Shown in pieces: positions 6,517 through 13,980 of a stretch of DNA of 26,611 nt. Position numbers and translations under genes: made by a program. The notes beneath the pieces were generated by a model that saw only the letters and a program-made list of their open reading frames with translations, did not search any database and had not been told where the DNA came from. The DNA is taken from NCBI GenBank assembly GCA_003451715.1, contig DMJN01000108.1:1-26611 (forward strand), read 5' to 3'. The stretch's first letter is position 1; each line of letters opens with the position of its first letter. Source of the DNA: Gammaproteobacteria bacterium. Its GTDB lineage: Bacteria > Pseudomonadota > Gammaproteobacteria > Pseudomonadales > Pseudohongiellaceae.

Positions 6517-7401
6517 CTACAGAATGGGCAATTTCTCACGACTGTGATCAAAAACCAGATGATTGGCGATAAGCACGTCGACACCCTGGTTTTGCACTAG
6601 ATTTTGCATACGCACAGCGGAATCGATGTAAAGTTTTACCTGTTCTGTGGGTGTTCGCGGCCAGATCGCCGTGCCGCCCCAAGACATCGCCAGATGTTCA
6701 ATCCCATCATCGTGTACGGTCACCACCGATGAGAAAGTACCCTCGGTATGACCGGGAGTTTCATAGAGTGTGATGGTGGTATTTCCCAGATCGAATGTCA
6801 TGCCATCTGTAGCGACAATGTCGCGACGTGGGGCCGGATTGCGGGTATCGCGAGACACCAGGTCCCAATCGGCTGCTCCCATGATGACCCGCGCTCCGAA
6901 TTCATCCTGGAGATACTTGGCACCACCGTGATGATCACCATGGCCATGACTGATGAAGACGAACTCAATGTCCGCAGGATCGAAGCCCAGCTTGATCAGA
7001 CCATCGACAATGGCATCGCCTGTGGCGTAGTCGTACACAGTATCCAGCAGCATGATGCCGTCATCGGTGACAACGGCCCAGGAGCTGTGGTCATTGGTGC
7101 CGACGAAATACAACTCATCGAATGCCTTGGCGGGCTCTCGATACCAGTTTTCGATGGCTGGGATGCTGCGAGGGGTGCGGGTTGCAGCGGGGAGAGCTAT
7201 GGGATCTTGAACCACACGCGGATTCTCCGGACATACGGATTGAATCAGACGTTGGTGATCGTTACTGGCTGCGAGGGTAGCAGCGACTCGGTAGATTTCA
7301 GCAATCTCCTCGACGCGGCGTTCTGCACCCCAAAGCAAATTAGTGAGGGTAAGTCCCAGAATCAGTAAGAGCGAGTTGGACATCGATAGGCTAGTCTTCA
7401 T
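6517..7401 (-). CDS. Secreted metallo-beta-lactamase-fold hydrolase, C-terminally shortened
   Basis: The product is 294 residues from ATG 7401 (AGAGG ribosome site 5 bases upstream) to a TAG at 6517. An N-terminal signal sequence (MSNSLLLILGLTLTNLLWGA) indicates export. The MBL zinc signature is complete in its first part: HGHGDH near residues 151-156, then a GHTEGTFS histidine near 217 and a NHLVFDH histidine near 279. The aspartate usually bridging the zincs is not obvious in AMSWGGTAIW, as in the MBL-hydrolase subfamily with GG in that loop. The leading DGIMLLDTVYDY strand is typical. The stop falls where relatives continue for about 35 residues, and those codons are still in frame downstream (6409-6516). 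Loss of the C-terminal helix could impair folding. The reaction is unknown; lactamase activity should not be assumed. It is divergent from the DUF3604 lipoprotein gene. Confidence 0.85.
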   Translation of the reverse strand: MKTSLSMSNSLLLILGLTLTNLLWGAERRVEEIAEIYRVAATLAASNDHQRLIQSVCPENPRVVQDPIALPAATRTPRSIPAIENWYREPAKAFDELYFVGTNDHSSWAVVTDDGIMLLDTVYDYATGDAIVDGLIKLGFDPADIEFVFISHGHGDHHGGAKYLQDEFGARVIMGAADWDLVSRDTRNPAPRRDIVATDGMTFDLGNTTITLYETPGHTEGTFSSVVTVHDDGIEHLAMSWGGTAIWPRTPTEQVKLYIDSAVRMQNLVQNQGVDVLIANHLVFDHSREKLPIL

Positions 7402-7603
7402 GATGTACCTCTTTCACTATCGTAGAATTTGTCTTCTTTGCCCCAAGCCTGCCCTTCCAGACAAACCAGGTCAAGTGGGGGAAGTGGATTGAGTTGACCG
7501 CCAGGGACCTGCTAAGAGAGACTATAGGGAACACCCATAAAATAATAAATTGGCATCATGTATGCTCCTACCAGACACCCCCTACATTACGAGGCAGCCC
7601 AAC

Positions 7604-10222
7604 ATGCACGGTTTGTTTAGCACACTACGACTCTCGGGCATTCTGATCATGTTGCTGGTTCTGATTGGCTGCAGTAAAGTCGATGATCCCACTCCCGCAG
7701 TTGCAGTACCGGAAGCTCCGGCACCGGGTTATCTTGATTCCGGCTTGCAAGCGCGAGTGCAGCAATTAAAGGCGGATGTAGCGACCACGCCAACTGATTT
7801 CTCAAACGTCAGGGAACGAGCTGCCATCCTCTACGAATGGGGCAATGCCTTCTCCCTGGCCAGGGGCCCGATCCCCGATGAACTGACTTTAACCACCTCG
7901 TTGGGTATGAATGGCGAGCAATTGGCGCAACAGAATCGACTCGTTTACGGCCTGATGGATGCTTACGTGCAAGAACTCAGCCTGCGAGAGGCGGAAGCCA
8001 ACGCTGTCGGTAGCCTGGTGGCGACGCCCGCCGGACCGTTCCCTGCAGACGGTTATGCCAGTTTCGAACAGGTCTATACCATCGGCTCCACTCCCATGGT
8101 GGAGGGGGGTGGCGTACTGGTTGCCATGCATGCATTGAGTGCTTATCCCCAATCACAGGTAGAAAATCCGGCTGGGGATAACTATGTCAGCATCGCCTCA
8201 TCCAATCCTGCGGCGCAGTTTATTACAGACACGCATCCCGTGGTTGGCATGTATGGAGGATTTCGCGGCGCATTGCCACTGACTGTTTTTCGATTGCAAG
8301 GCACCGACCTGCAAGCCGGAGAAACCATTACCGTTACCTATGGCGATCAGTCACAGGGGAGCCCGGGTTACCGCATGCAAAATTATTCCAGTGATCGGGC
8401 TGCGTTTCCGCTATTCGTCGATCTTGACGGCAGCGATCGATTCTTAACCCTGCCGATACAAGCCATCAGAATTTCAGGAACCGAGGTTGCCGGCGTGCAT
8501 GGGTTTGTGCCATCGGTGGTCGGCACCGGTGAAGCGTTCACACTGGCAATTCGATTTGAAGATCGTTTCGCCAATCTGGCCGAACCGCCTTTTCCCACTA
8601 TCCAGATATTGCTCAATAACGAGCCTTTTCGAACCATCGATGACGTATCCGAAGGCATTACCCTGGTCGACAACCTGAGCTTCACGGAACCCGGTGTCTA
8701 CCGATTCAGTTTTGAGGCCGAAGGTATGGAGGGAGTGGCTAATCCGATCCTGGTCCAGACCAATCCTGAGAACCGTATCTACTGGGGTGATACCCACGGC
8801 CATTCCGGAATGGCAGAGGGTGCGGGCACAGCCGATGGCTATATGCGCTTCGCGCGCGATGAAGCCAGACTGGATTACGTGACCCACTCCGAGCACGATA
8901 TCTGGCTCGACGACGCCGAATGGGAAGAGTTGAGAGACAATGTCACGGAATACCTTGAGCCTGGAGTCTTTATTCCGTTTCTGGGCTACGAATGGACCCA
9001 GAACACCTCCCAGGGTGGGCATCACAACGTCTTGTTTCGAACCCCGGCAAATCGAGATCGCATTCCGGCTCAAGAATACCCGACCCTGTCACGGCTCTAT
9101 ACGGGGCTTCGAAACAACCACGACCCGGCCGATGTTGTGGTTATTCCTCACGCCCATCAGGCAGGTGAGTACCGCCAGAGTGATCCGGAATTGGAACACC
9201 TCGTCGAAATAATGTCGGGTCACGGCACCTTCGAGTGGTTCGGACGCAAGTACCTGGAACATGGGCATCGAGTAGGCTTCATAGCAGCTTCCGATGACCA
9301 TCTCGGCCATCCCGGCTACTCGGCCCCCCGGGGAGGCGGTATCGCTCAACGAGGCGGCCTGGGCGCCCTGTTCGCGCCAGAGAAGACCACCGATGCACTG
9401 TTTGATGCCATGAAATCGCTGCGCACCTACGCCACAACCGGTGATCGAATTATCCTCAACACACAAGTCAATGGCGTGGAGATGGGAAGCAGCACGGATT
9501 ATGCGGACGTGCGAACCATCAGCGGCCGGGTTATCGGTACCGCACCGATTGACAGCATCACAGTCATCAAGAATGACGAAGAAATCTGGTCACAGGACTA
9601 CTATACAGCGATAACAGAAAGCAATGGCCCCTCCAAATTACAGCTGACTTTCTACTCCGATTCTGATCCCTATCATCCCCGCGACAATCCGCGCGGTTGG
9701 CGAGTATGGCGTGGCTCACTGGAAGTGAAGAATGCGACACTAATCAGTGCGTCGGCGACTGACCATGTCAATCCAGGATTACAATTTCTGAGAGTCTCGG
9801 AAAACAACGACGACCTGCTGGTGTTCGCCGCCCAGACTCGCGGAGATACCTCCTCCATAGACCTTATGTTAGACGATGTTGCCGCTGACGCCGTGATTGA
9901 AGTCAAACTGGAAGCAGCCAACGAACGCGGCGGCGCCCCCCAGTTATTTCGGCGACACGGCAGACCACCCGCCTGGGACATGAGTTTTTCATTGCAGGAT
10001 CTCGGTGAAAATGTCCTGGAGGAAAATCGAAACTTTCAGGCCTGGTCTGACAAGGTGATGCTTCGACGCGTGGTGGAAGAGGGCGTCATGGAAACCGATT
10101 TTGAGATTACCGATAGCGAATCTCCACGGCAGGGGGATTACTACTATGTGCGGGTGAAGCAGGCGAACAATGCTTACGCGTGGTCCAGTCCTACCTGGAT
10201 AGGGGGTTTTGGGCCAAATTAG
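7604..10222 (+). CDS. DUF3604 lipoprotein with PHP-like metal-binding motifs
   Basis: This is an 872-residue protein. I place the start at ATG 7604, with GAGG at 7591-7594. It directly begins a type II signal peptide (MHGLFSTLRL, hydrophobic core, lipobox LIGC, Cys23); an in-frame TTG 54 bases earlier would extend it pointlessly. An N-terminal region of about 370 residues, partly beta-rich and without recognised motifs, leads to the DUF3604 part: YWGDTHGHSG (about 392), HSEHD (about 428), PHAHQAGEY (about 515) and ASDDHLGHPG (about 562). These His/Asp clusters resemble the metal site of PHP/amidohydrolase-type enzymes. DUF3604 proteins are uncharacterised and common in marine proteobacteria. 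A trailing beta-domain (about 620-872) ends in YYYVRVKQANNAYAWSSP. The lipobox predicts anchoring to a membrane facing the periplasm, where a hydrolase on phosphorylated or complex organic substrates is plausible but unproven. Confidence 0.9.
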   Translation: MHGLFSTLRLSGILIMLLVLIGCSKVDDPTPAVAVPEAPAPGYLDSGLQARVQQLKADVATTPTDFSNVRERAAILYEWGNAFSLARGPIPDELTLTTSLGMNGEQLAQQNRLVYGLMDAYVQELSLREAEANAVGSLVATPAGPFPADGYASFEQVYTIGSTPMVEGGGVLVAMHALSAYPQSQVENPAGDNYVSIASSNPAAQFITDTHPVVGMYGGFRGALPLTVFRLQGTDLQAGETITVTYGDQSQGSPGYRMQNYSSDRAAFPLFVDLDGSDRFLTLPIQAIRISGTEVAGVHGFVPSVVGTGEAFTLAIRFEDRFANLAEPPFPTIQILLNNEPFRTIDDVSEGITLVDNLSFTEPGVYRFSFEAEGMEGVANPILVQTNPENRIYWGDTHGHSGMAEGAGTADGYMRFARDEARLDYVTHSEHDIWLDDAEWEELRDNVTEYLEPGVFIPFLGYEWTQNTSQGGHHNVLFRTPANRDRIPAQEYPTLSRLYTGLRNNHDPADVVVIPHAHQAGEYRQSDPELEHLVEIMSGHGTFEWFGRKYLEHGHRVGFIAASDDHLGHPGYSAPRGGGIAQRGGLGALFAPEKTTDALFDAMKSLRTYATTGDRIILNTQVNGVEMGSSTDYADVRTISGRVIGTAPIDSITVIKNDEEIWSQDYYTAITESNGPSKLQLTFYSDSDPYHPRDNPRGWRVWRGSLEVKNATLISASATDHVNPGLQFLRVSENNDDLLVFAAQTRGDTSSIDLMLDDVAADAVIEVKLEAANERGGAPQLFRRHGRPPAWDMSFSLQDLGENVLEENRNFQAWSDKVMLRRVVEEGVMETDFEITDSESPRQGDYYYVRVKQANNAYAWSSPTWIGGFGPN

Positions 10223-10307
10223 CTATTCAAAGGATTTAAAGGGAGAGAAATTAGTTGGACACTCATACGATTTCGACCCAATAAGAAGTATGGCTGGGCT
10301 TATGTGT

Positions 10308-10670
10308 TGGTGGAGGCGGGGGGATTTGAACCCCCGTCCGTCAGTTCGCGACCGAAAGATCTACATGCTTAGCGTCGTCTATTGAGTTAGCCCATGTCTA
10401 CCCGACGGGCAGGGCGAAGTAGGGCGAGTCTGGTAAGTTTTAACAGCGCGACGCCAGACGCATCGAACTTGCGATCCCGTTCTATATGACGATTGCTAAA
10501 CACTGGTTTACGGGCATCCCGGTGGCAATCGCTAGCTGCTATATTAAGCTGCTAGAGCGTAGTTGTCGTCGTTGGCAACTAAGTTGTTGTAGTAATTGGT
10601 TTACGAGAGTTACTACCCTCTCGACATGCACTCCAGGTGTTGATACCGGCGTCGAATCCGAATCACCCCC
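10308..10670 (-). ncRNA. ssrA: tmRNA (SsrA)
   Basis: This is a one-piece transfer-messenger RNA of 363 bases. The 5' end GGGGGTG (10670-10664) pairs with CGCCTCC just before the encoded ACCA at 10311-10308, closing the acceptor stem. The T-arm GGGGGTTCAAATCCCCC is complete. The 5' domain carries GATTCGGATTCGACG as in gammaproteobacterial tmRNA. The internal message starts at GCC and ends in TAA. With SmpB it rescues stalled ribosomes and tags the peptide for proteolysis. It lies 59 bases downstream of smpB on the same strand, with its own TACAAT -10-like box. This is the only tRNA-like structure noticed in the window. Confidence 0.97.
10544..10576 (-). other. tmRNA tag peptide reading frame, ANDDNYALAA
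   Basis: The resume codon GCC (10576-10574) is followed by AAC GAC GAC AAC TAC GCT CTA GCA GCT TAA. The tag is ANDDNYALAA, one residue different from the E. coli tag ANDENYALAA, with the YALAA C-terminal degron intact. Confidence 0.93.
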
Positions 10671-10684
10671 AGTTAGCGATTGCA

Positions 10685-10690
10685 ATTGTA
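10685..10690 (-). promoter_or_regulatory. Candidate -10 box of ssrA
   Basis: TACAAT on the minus strand lies 14 bases before the mature tmRNA 5' end, matching TATAAT at 5 of 6. That spacing allows the short 5' leader removed by RNase P. No convincing -35 box stands at the expected distance, and the element falls just after the smpB stop codon. Confidence 0.4.
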
Positions 10691-10729
10691 ACACATATGC
10701 AAGGGGGTACTCTGATCCAATCGAAGCTG

Positions 10730-11233
10730 TTACCTGTTGTGGTGCCTGACGATGCGCTGCTTAGCGATGTTCCATTCGCGGTCTTTGGCAGTGGCGCGTT
10801 TATCATGGCTCTGCTTGCCCTTGGCCAGGCCTATCTGACACTTAATCAGATGATCCTTCCAGTAGAGTTTCGTACAGACACAGGTATAGCCCTTCTGTTG
10901 GGTTGCTGCAAACAGCTTCGCCAGTTCCTTCTTATGCAGCAGTAGTTTCTTGGTGCGGCCGGGGTCGGCAACGACATGGGTGCTGGCGGTATTCAGTGGC
11001 GTTATGTTGCAGCCCAACAAGAAGGCCTCGCCATCCTTAATCAGCACATAGCTATCCACCAGCTGCACCTTTCTCTGGCGCAGACTCTTTACCTCCCAGC
11101 CCTGTAATGCCAGCCCGGCTTCGAAGGTATCCTGGATGAAGAAATCGTGCCTGGCCCTTTTGTTGCGCACGATCGTGTTGTCGGGGGCGGCTGACTTCTT
11201 GGGTTTGCGGGCTGTGTTGGTGGCTTTTCCCAT
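10730..11233 (-). CDS. smpB: SsrA-binding protein SmpB
   Basis: This 167-residue protein starts at ATG 11233. The body matches Smp[26 protein letters not shown], then VQLVDSYV, then [11 protein letters not shown]. The C-terminal tail ([17 protein letters not shown]) inserts into the decoding centre in place of mRNA. SmpB delivers alanyl-tmRNA to stalled ribosomes with EF-Tu. The extra N-terminal Lys-rich stretch (about residues 1-22) is a normal length variation. The gene is followed directly by ssrA, the classical pairing, so both parts of trans-translation are encoded together. The start codon is preceded by CGCCGCCC rather than a purine-rich ribosome site, with a TATAAT box only 8 bases away; see the promoter entry. 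Confidence 0.97.
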   Translation of the reverse strand: MGKATNTARKPKKSAAPDNTIVRNKRARHDFFIQDTFEAGLALQGWEVKSLRQRKVQLVDSYVLIKDGEAFLLGCNITPLNTASTHVVADPGRTKKLLLHKKELAKLFAATQQKGYTCVCTKLYWKDHLIKCQIGLAKGKQSHDKRATAKDREWNIAKQRIVRHHNR

Positions 11234-11241
11234 GGGCGGCG

Positions 11242-11247
11242 ATTATA
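11242..11247 (-). promoter_or_regulatory. Consensus TATAAT very close to the smpB start
   Basis: A perfect TATAAT lies on the minus strand, its downstream edge 8 bases before the smpB ATG (11233). Transcription from it would begin within about two bases of the start codon, giving a nearly leaderless message, in keeping with the absent ribosome site. The -35 region (GACTTT at 17 bases) is weak. Confidence 0.35.
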
Positions 11248-11327
11248 GCGCTTTCACTGGATTGAAAGTCGAATTGCTGGCAAACCGTCAGTTCGAATCA
11301 GCCCCGTGTAAGCTTGGGAATGGCTAA

Positions 11328-11356
11328 TTGTAAGACCAGAGGGGCACTGTTAGAAT
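11328..11356 (+). promoter_or_regulatory. Sigma-70-type promoter for the NSS transporter gene
   Basis: TTGTAA (11328-11333) and TAGAAT (11351-11356) are separated by 17 bases. They match the consensus at 4 and 5 of 6 positions and lie 40 bases upstream of the start codon. Confidence 0.5.
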
Positions 11357-11395
11357 CCACTCAGCCCGCCAATACATTGATTTAAAGAGGATTTA

Positions 11396-12802
11396 ATGGA
11401 GCAGGATCGAGGTCAGTTTAGCTCGAAGTTGGGATTCATTCTGGCTGCTGCCGGCTCTGCCGTAGGGCTGGGAAATCTGGTTGCCTTTCCGGTCATGGCC
11501 TCCAAGAATGGCGGCGCGGCGTTTCTCATCATCTATCTGTTCTTCGTGGCATTCATCTGTTATCCGGTGATGATGGCGGAGATCGCCATGGGCCGGAACA
11601 CCACTCGAAATCCAGTGGGTGCCTTTTCGGAATTATCCGGTGGTGCGCTGCGGTGGCGTCTGGCCGGCATGCTGGCAATTCTGACGCCCTTCATGATCGC
11701 CGTGTTCTACACCGTGATTACGGTGTGGCTGGTGGTCTATATTAGAGAAATAGCCACCGGGGATCTGGAGTATCTATCCGGCGAAGTCGCCTTCGGTGAG
11801 GTGGTGGCCCGACCCTCGCTGTTCGGTTATCTGATGTTGCTGTTGGCCATCATCTTTTTCGTTCTGCTTGGCGGCGTTAAAGGCGGCATCGAACGCCTGG
11901 CCCGGGTCTTGATGCCGACCCTGGCGGTGATGCTGGTGCTGCTGACCGTCTTCGTGCTGACGCTCGAAAATGCCAGTGCTGGTATCAGCTATTATCTGGT
12001 TCCAGACTTTACCAAGGTCAACCTGTCGGTAATCAATGGCGCCCTGAGTCAGGCGTTCTTCTCTCTGTCCCTTGGCATGGGCATCTTAATTACCTATGGG
12101 TCCTATTTCAGCCGCAATGACAATATTCCACAGTCCACGCGCATGGTGGCGATTGCCGATACCAGCATCGCGTTTTTTGCCGGCCTGTTGATTCTGCCGG
12201 CAATCTTCGCCTTCGATCCGAACACCAACACCGATGACCTGTCTACCAGCAGTGTGGGATTGATCTTCAGTTTCCTGCCGAAGATCTTCCTGTCGATGCA
12301 GGTGGCGGTGGGCTATATTGGCGCCAGCGTGGTGGCAATCATCTTCTTCACACTGGTTTTCTTCGCGGCATTAACGTCCCTGGTATCAATTATCGAGATT
12401 CCGATTGCCTGTTGGATCGATGAATTGAACCTGTCCAGAAAGAAGGCAGTCAGCCTGCAGGCAGTCTTGCTGACCGTGTTTGCCGTCCCTGCAGTCATGT
12501 CGCTGGGCATCTCAGACTTCTTCACCAACTTTACAAGTTACGGAGGTGTGAGTAAGTCTTACTTCGACCTGGTGTCCGATGTCTTCTATGAAACCATCCT
12601 GCCATTCGTTGGCTTTACCGTTTGCATATTCTGCGCCTATCGCTGGAAGGTGAGTGGTCTGAAATCGGAATTGGAAATCGGCGATGCTGCTTACAATGGT
12701 TCGCTGCTGGAGAAATACATCAATCTCTCTCTCGGCACTGTCATACCCGTCGTGCTACTGGTGGTGTTTATCAGCACCGTGTTGCAAATTTACTTCGCCT
12801 GA
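11396..12802 (+). CDS. Sodium-dependent neurotransmitter:sodium symporter (NSS/SNF) family transporter
   Basis: This is a 468-residue inner-membrane protein starting at ATG 11396, with AGAGG 5 bases upstream. The NSS signature is at the N-terminus: FSSKLGFILAAAGSAVGLGNLVAFP, where the unwound first helix binds Na+ and substrate. About eleven hydrophobic helices follow, with LGMGILITYGSYFSRND (about residues 221-240, helix 6 region) and SLVSIIEIPIACW (about 328-340). The length and single copy fit bacterial amino-acid NSS transporters such as LeuT, MhsT and TnaT. WRFPY, typical after GLGN, is replaced by LVAFP. The substrate is probably an amino acid but cannot be specified. A sigma-70-type promoter lies just upstream; ratA starts 13 bases after its stop, so cotranscription with ratA-rnfH is likely. 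Confidence 0.93.
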   Translation: MEQDRGQFSSKLGFILAAAGSAVGLGNLVAFPVMASKNGGAAFLIIYLFFVAFICYPVMMAEIAMGRNTTRNPVGAFSELSGGALRWRLAGMLAILTPFMIAVFYTVITVWLVVYIREIATGDLEYLSGEVAFGEVVARPSLFGYLMLLLAIIFFVLLGGVKGGIERLARVLMPTLAVMLVLLTVFVLTLENASAGISYYLVPDFTKVNLSVINGALSQAFFSLSLGMGILITYGSYFSRNDNIPQSTRMVAIADTSIAFFAGLLILPAIFAFDPNTNTDDLSTSSVGLIFSFLPKIFLSMQVAVGYIGASVVAIIFFTLVFFAALTSLVSIIEIPIACWIDELNLSRKKAVSLQAVLLTVFAVPAVMSLGISDFFTNFTSYGGVSKSYFDLVSDVFYETILPFVGFTVCIFCAYRWKVSGLKSELEIGDAAYNGSLLEKYINLSLGTVIPVVLLVVFISTVLQIYFA

Positions 12803-12815
12803 ATTCGCTTCTGTA

Positions 12816-13247
12816 ATGATTACAATCCAGCGCAGTGCTCTCGTTAATTACTCGGTGGAGCAGATGTTCGATCTGGTTAATGATATCGAACAGTATCCAA
12901 ACTTTATGCAGGGCTGTACTTCGGCATCGGTGAAGAGTCAATCGGAAGGCGAACTGGTTGGGGAGCTCTGTCTGTCCAAGGCGGGTGTAAGCCACTGTTT
13001 CACCACGCGCAATGTTCTGCAGCGGCCGGAATCGATCGACATGAATCTGGTGAAAGGTAATTTTTCCAATTTCAGTGCGGTATGGACATTCGGCGCGTTG
13101 ACGGAAAGTGCCTGCAAGGTGTCACTGGCCATGGATTTCGAGTTCAAGTCCGGGTTGATGGATTTCGCCGCCAAGAAACTGTTCAGCAGCTCGGCCAACA
13201 ATCTGGTGGATGCACTGGTGGGTCGAGCCCAACAGGTGTATGGCTGA
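12816..13247 (+). CDS. ratA: RatA-family START/Coq10-like protein
   Basis: This is a 143-residue protein from ATG 12816; the frame is open further upstream but that overlaps the transporter gene. The sequence follows the polyketide cyclase/START fold of the family: ITIQRSALVNYSVEQMFDLVNDIEQYPNF at the N-terminus, then SLAMDFEFKSGLMDFAAKKLF near the C-terminus. In E. coli the protein was reported to bind 50S subunits and block 70S formation when overproduced. Relatives of the same fold (Coq10) bind ubiquinone, so the physiological role is debated. There is no clear ribosome site. The stop overlaps the rnfH start (TGATG), the usual ratA-rnfH arrangement. smpB lies close by on the other strand, as in many gammaproteobacteria. 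Confidence 0.92.
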   Translation: MITIQRSALVNYSVEQMFDLVNDIEQYPNFMQGCTSASVKSQSEGELVGELCLSKAGVSHCFTTRNVLQRPESIDMNLVKGNFSNFSAVWTFGALTESACKVSLAMDFEFKSGLMDFAAKKLFSSSANNLVDALVGRAQQVYG

Positions 13248-13582
13248 TGAGTATCGATCCTGAAGATTCCGCAGAGACACTCCCCGTCGAAGTAGCCTAC
13301 GGCACACCCGAGAAGCAATTGATTATAGAGCTGGAAGTGCCTGTCGGAACCACGGCCTACGAGGCTGTACTGCTGTCGAAGATTGCCGATGAGTTTGCCA
13401 CCATCGATCCGGGAAACGATCCCATGGGTATTTTCTCACGCCTGCTCGACGGCAAGACCAGAGCGGTTCCCGAAGAGTACATTTTACAGGCCGGAGATCG
13501 GGTGGAAATCTATCGCCCCTTGCTTATCGATCCCAAAGAGGCTCGTGTGAAACGGGAGAAAAAACCGAAATCCGATAAATGA
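13247..13582 (+). CDS. rnfH: RnfH family ubiquitin-like protein
   Basis: This is a 111-residue protein whose ATG (13247) overlaps the ratA stop by one base, indicating translational coupling. It has the beta-grasp UPF0125 pattern: LPVEVAYGTPEKQLIIELEVPVGTTAYEAV, then DPMGIFSRLLD, and the ending LQAGDRVEIYRPLLIDPKEARVKR. The RPLxxDPKExRR signature is diagnostic. A Lys-rich tail (EKKPKSDK) closes it. The function is unknown; the family name comes from linkage to rnf genes elsewhere, and none is visible here. Small beta-grasp proteins often act as protein partners. The 107 bases after it contain no gene. Confidence 0.93.
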   Translation: MSIDPEDSAETLPVEVAYGTPEKQLIIELEVPVGTTAYEAVLLSKIADEFATIDPGNDPMGIFSRLLDGKTRAVPEEYILQAGDRVEIYRPLLIDPKEARVKREKKPKSDK

Positions 13583-13689
13583 TGTACAAGTGATGCTGTC
13601 TTGTAGCTGAACTGAAGTTGGAAAAACAGGACGGTCTCTTTAACTGGACTGGCGCTTACCGCATAATAAGTCACTAGTCGGAATGTACC

Positions 13690-13980
13690 ATGGTCAAGAA
13701 AGACAAGAAAACCTCGCCCAAACAAGATGGCCTGCTCAAGAAAATTGAACGGGGCCTGCACGAGTATTATGTGGCGCCCTACCGCCGCTCCTTCGCGCGC
13801 GCGCAACGCGATGAAGACGATCTGTTCATGCTGCTGGTATTCGCCGAGAGCCTCGGCTTACCCAATCCCGCCGCCTATTACACGCTGGAATTACTGCCTA
13901 TTGTTTATGATCGATTCCACGACTGGCATACACGCATGGGTATGGAACGCTCACCCCTGGACCATATAAGTTGCTGTTAG
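13690..13980 (+). CDS. Small Cys-Cys-terminated protein (cory-CC-star type), partner of the ArsA-like ATPase
   Basis: This is a 96-residue soluble protein from ATG 13690. A Lys-rich start (VKKDKKTSPKQ) leads to LLKKIERGLHEYYVAPYRRSFARAQRDEDDLF (about 14-45), an amphipathic stretch LLVFAESLGLPNPAAYYTLELLP, and the ending DHISCC followed at once by the stop. The invariant terminal Cys-Cys and linkage to an ArsA-type ATPase match the family NCBI names cory-CC-star protein (recalled, not looked up). Function is unknown. The last codons overlap the TTG start of the ATPase gene, so the two are translationally coupled and probably act together. A vicinal Cys pair at the extreme C-terminus could bind metal or arsenite, form a disulfide, or be modified. 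No transmembrane helix or signal peptide is seen, so it should be cytoplasmic. Confidence 0.85.
   Translation: MVKKDKKTSPKQDGLLKKIERGLHEYYVAPYRRSFARAQRDEDDLFMLLVFAESLGLPNPAAYYTLELLPIVYDRFHDWHTRMGMERSPLDHISCC

Noticed and set aside
6748..7368. 206-codon plus-strand frame opposite the MBL hydrolase
   Set aside because: The minus strand carries HGHGDH and a signal peptide; the plus frame has no recognisable feature.
8474..9073. 199-codon minus-strand frame in the DUF3604 gene
   Set aside because: It is a shadow of the lipoprotein gene; the sense strand carries the His/Asp motifs.
10308..10340. T-arm and ACCA end resembling a tRNA gene
   Set aside because: The matching 5' acceptor strand lies 350 bases away and the tag frame is present, so it is the 3' part of tmRNA.
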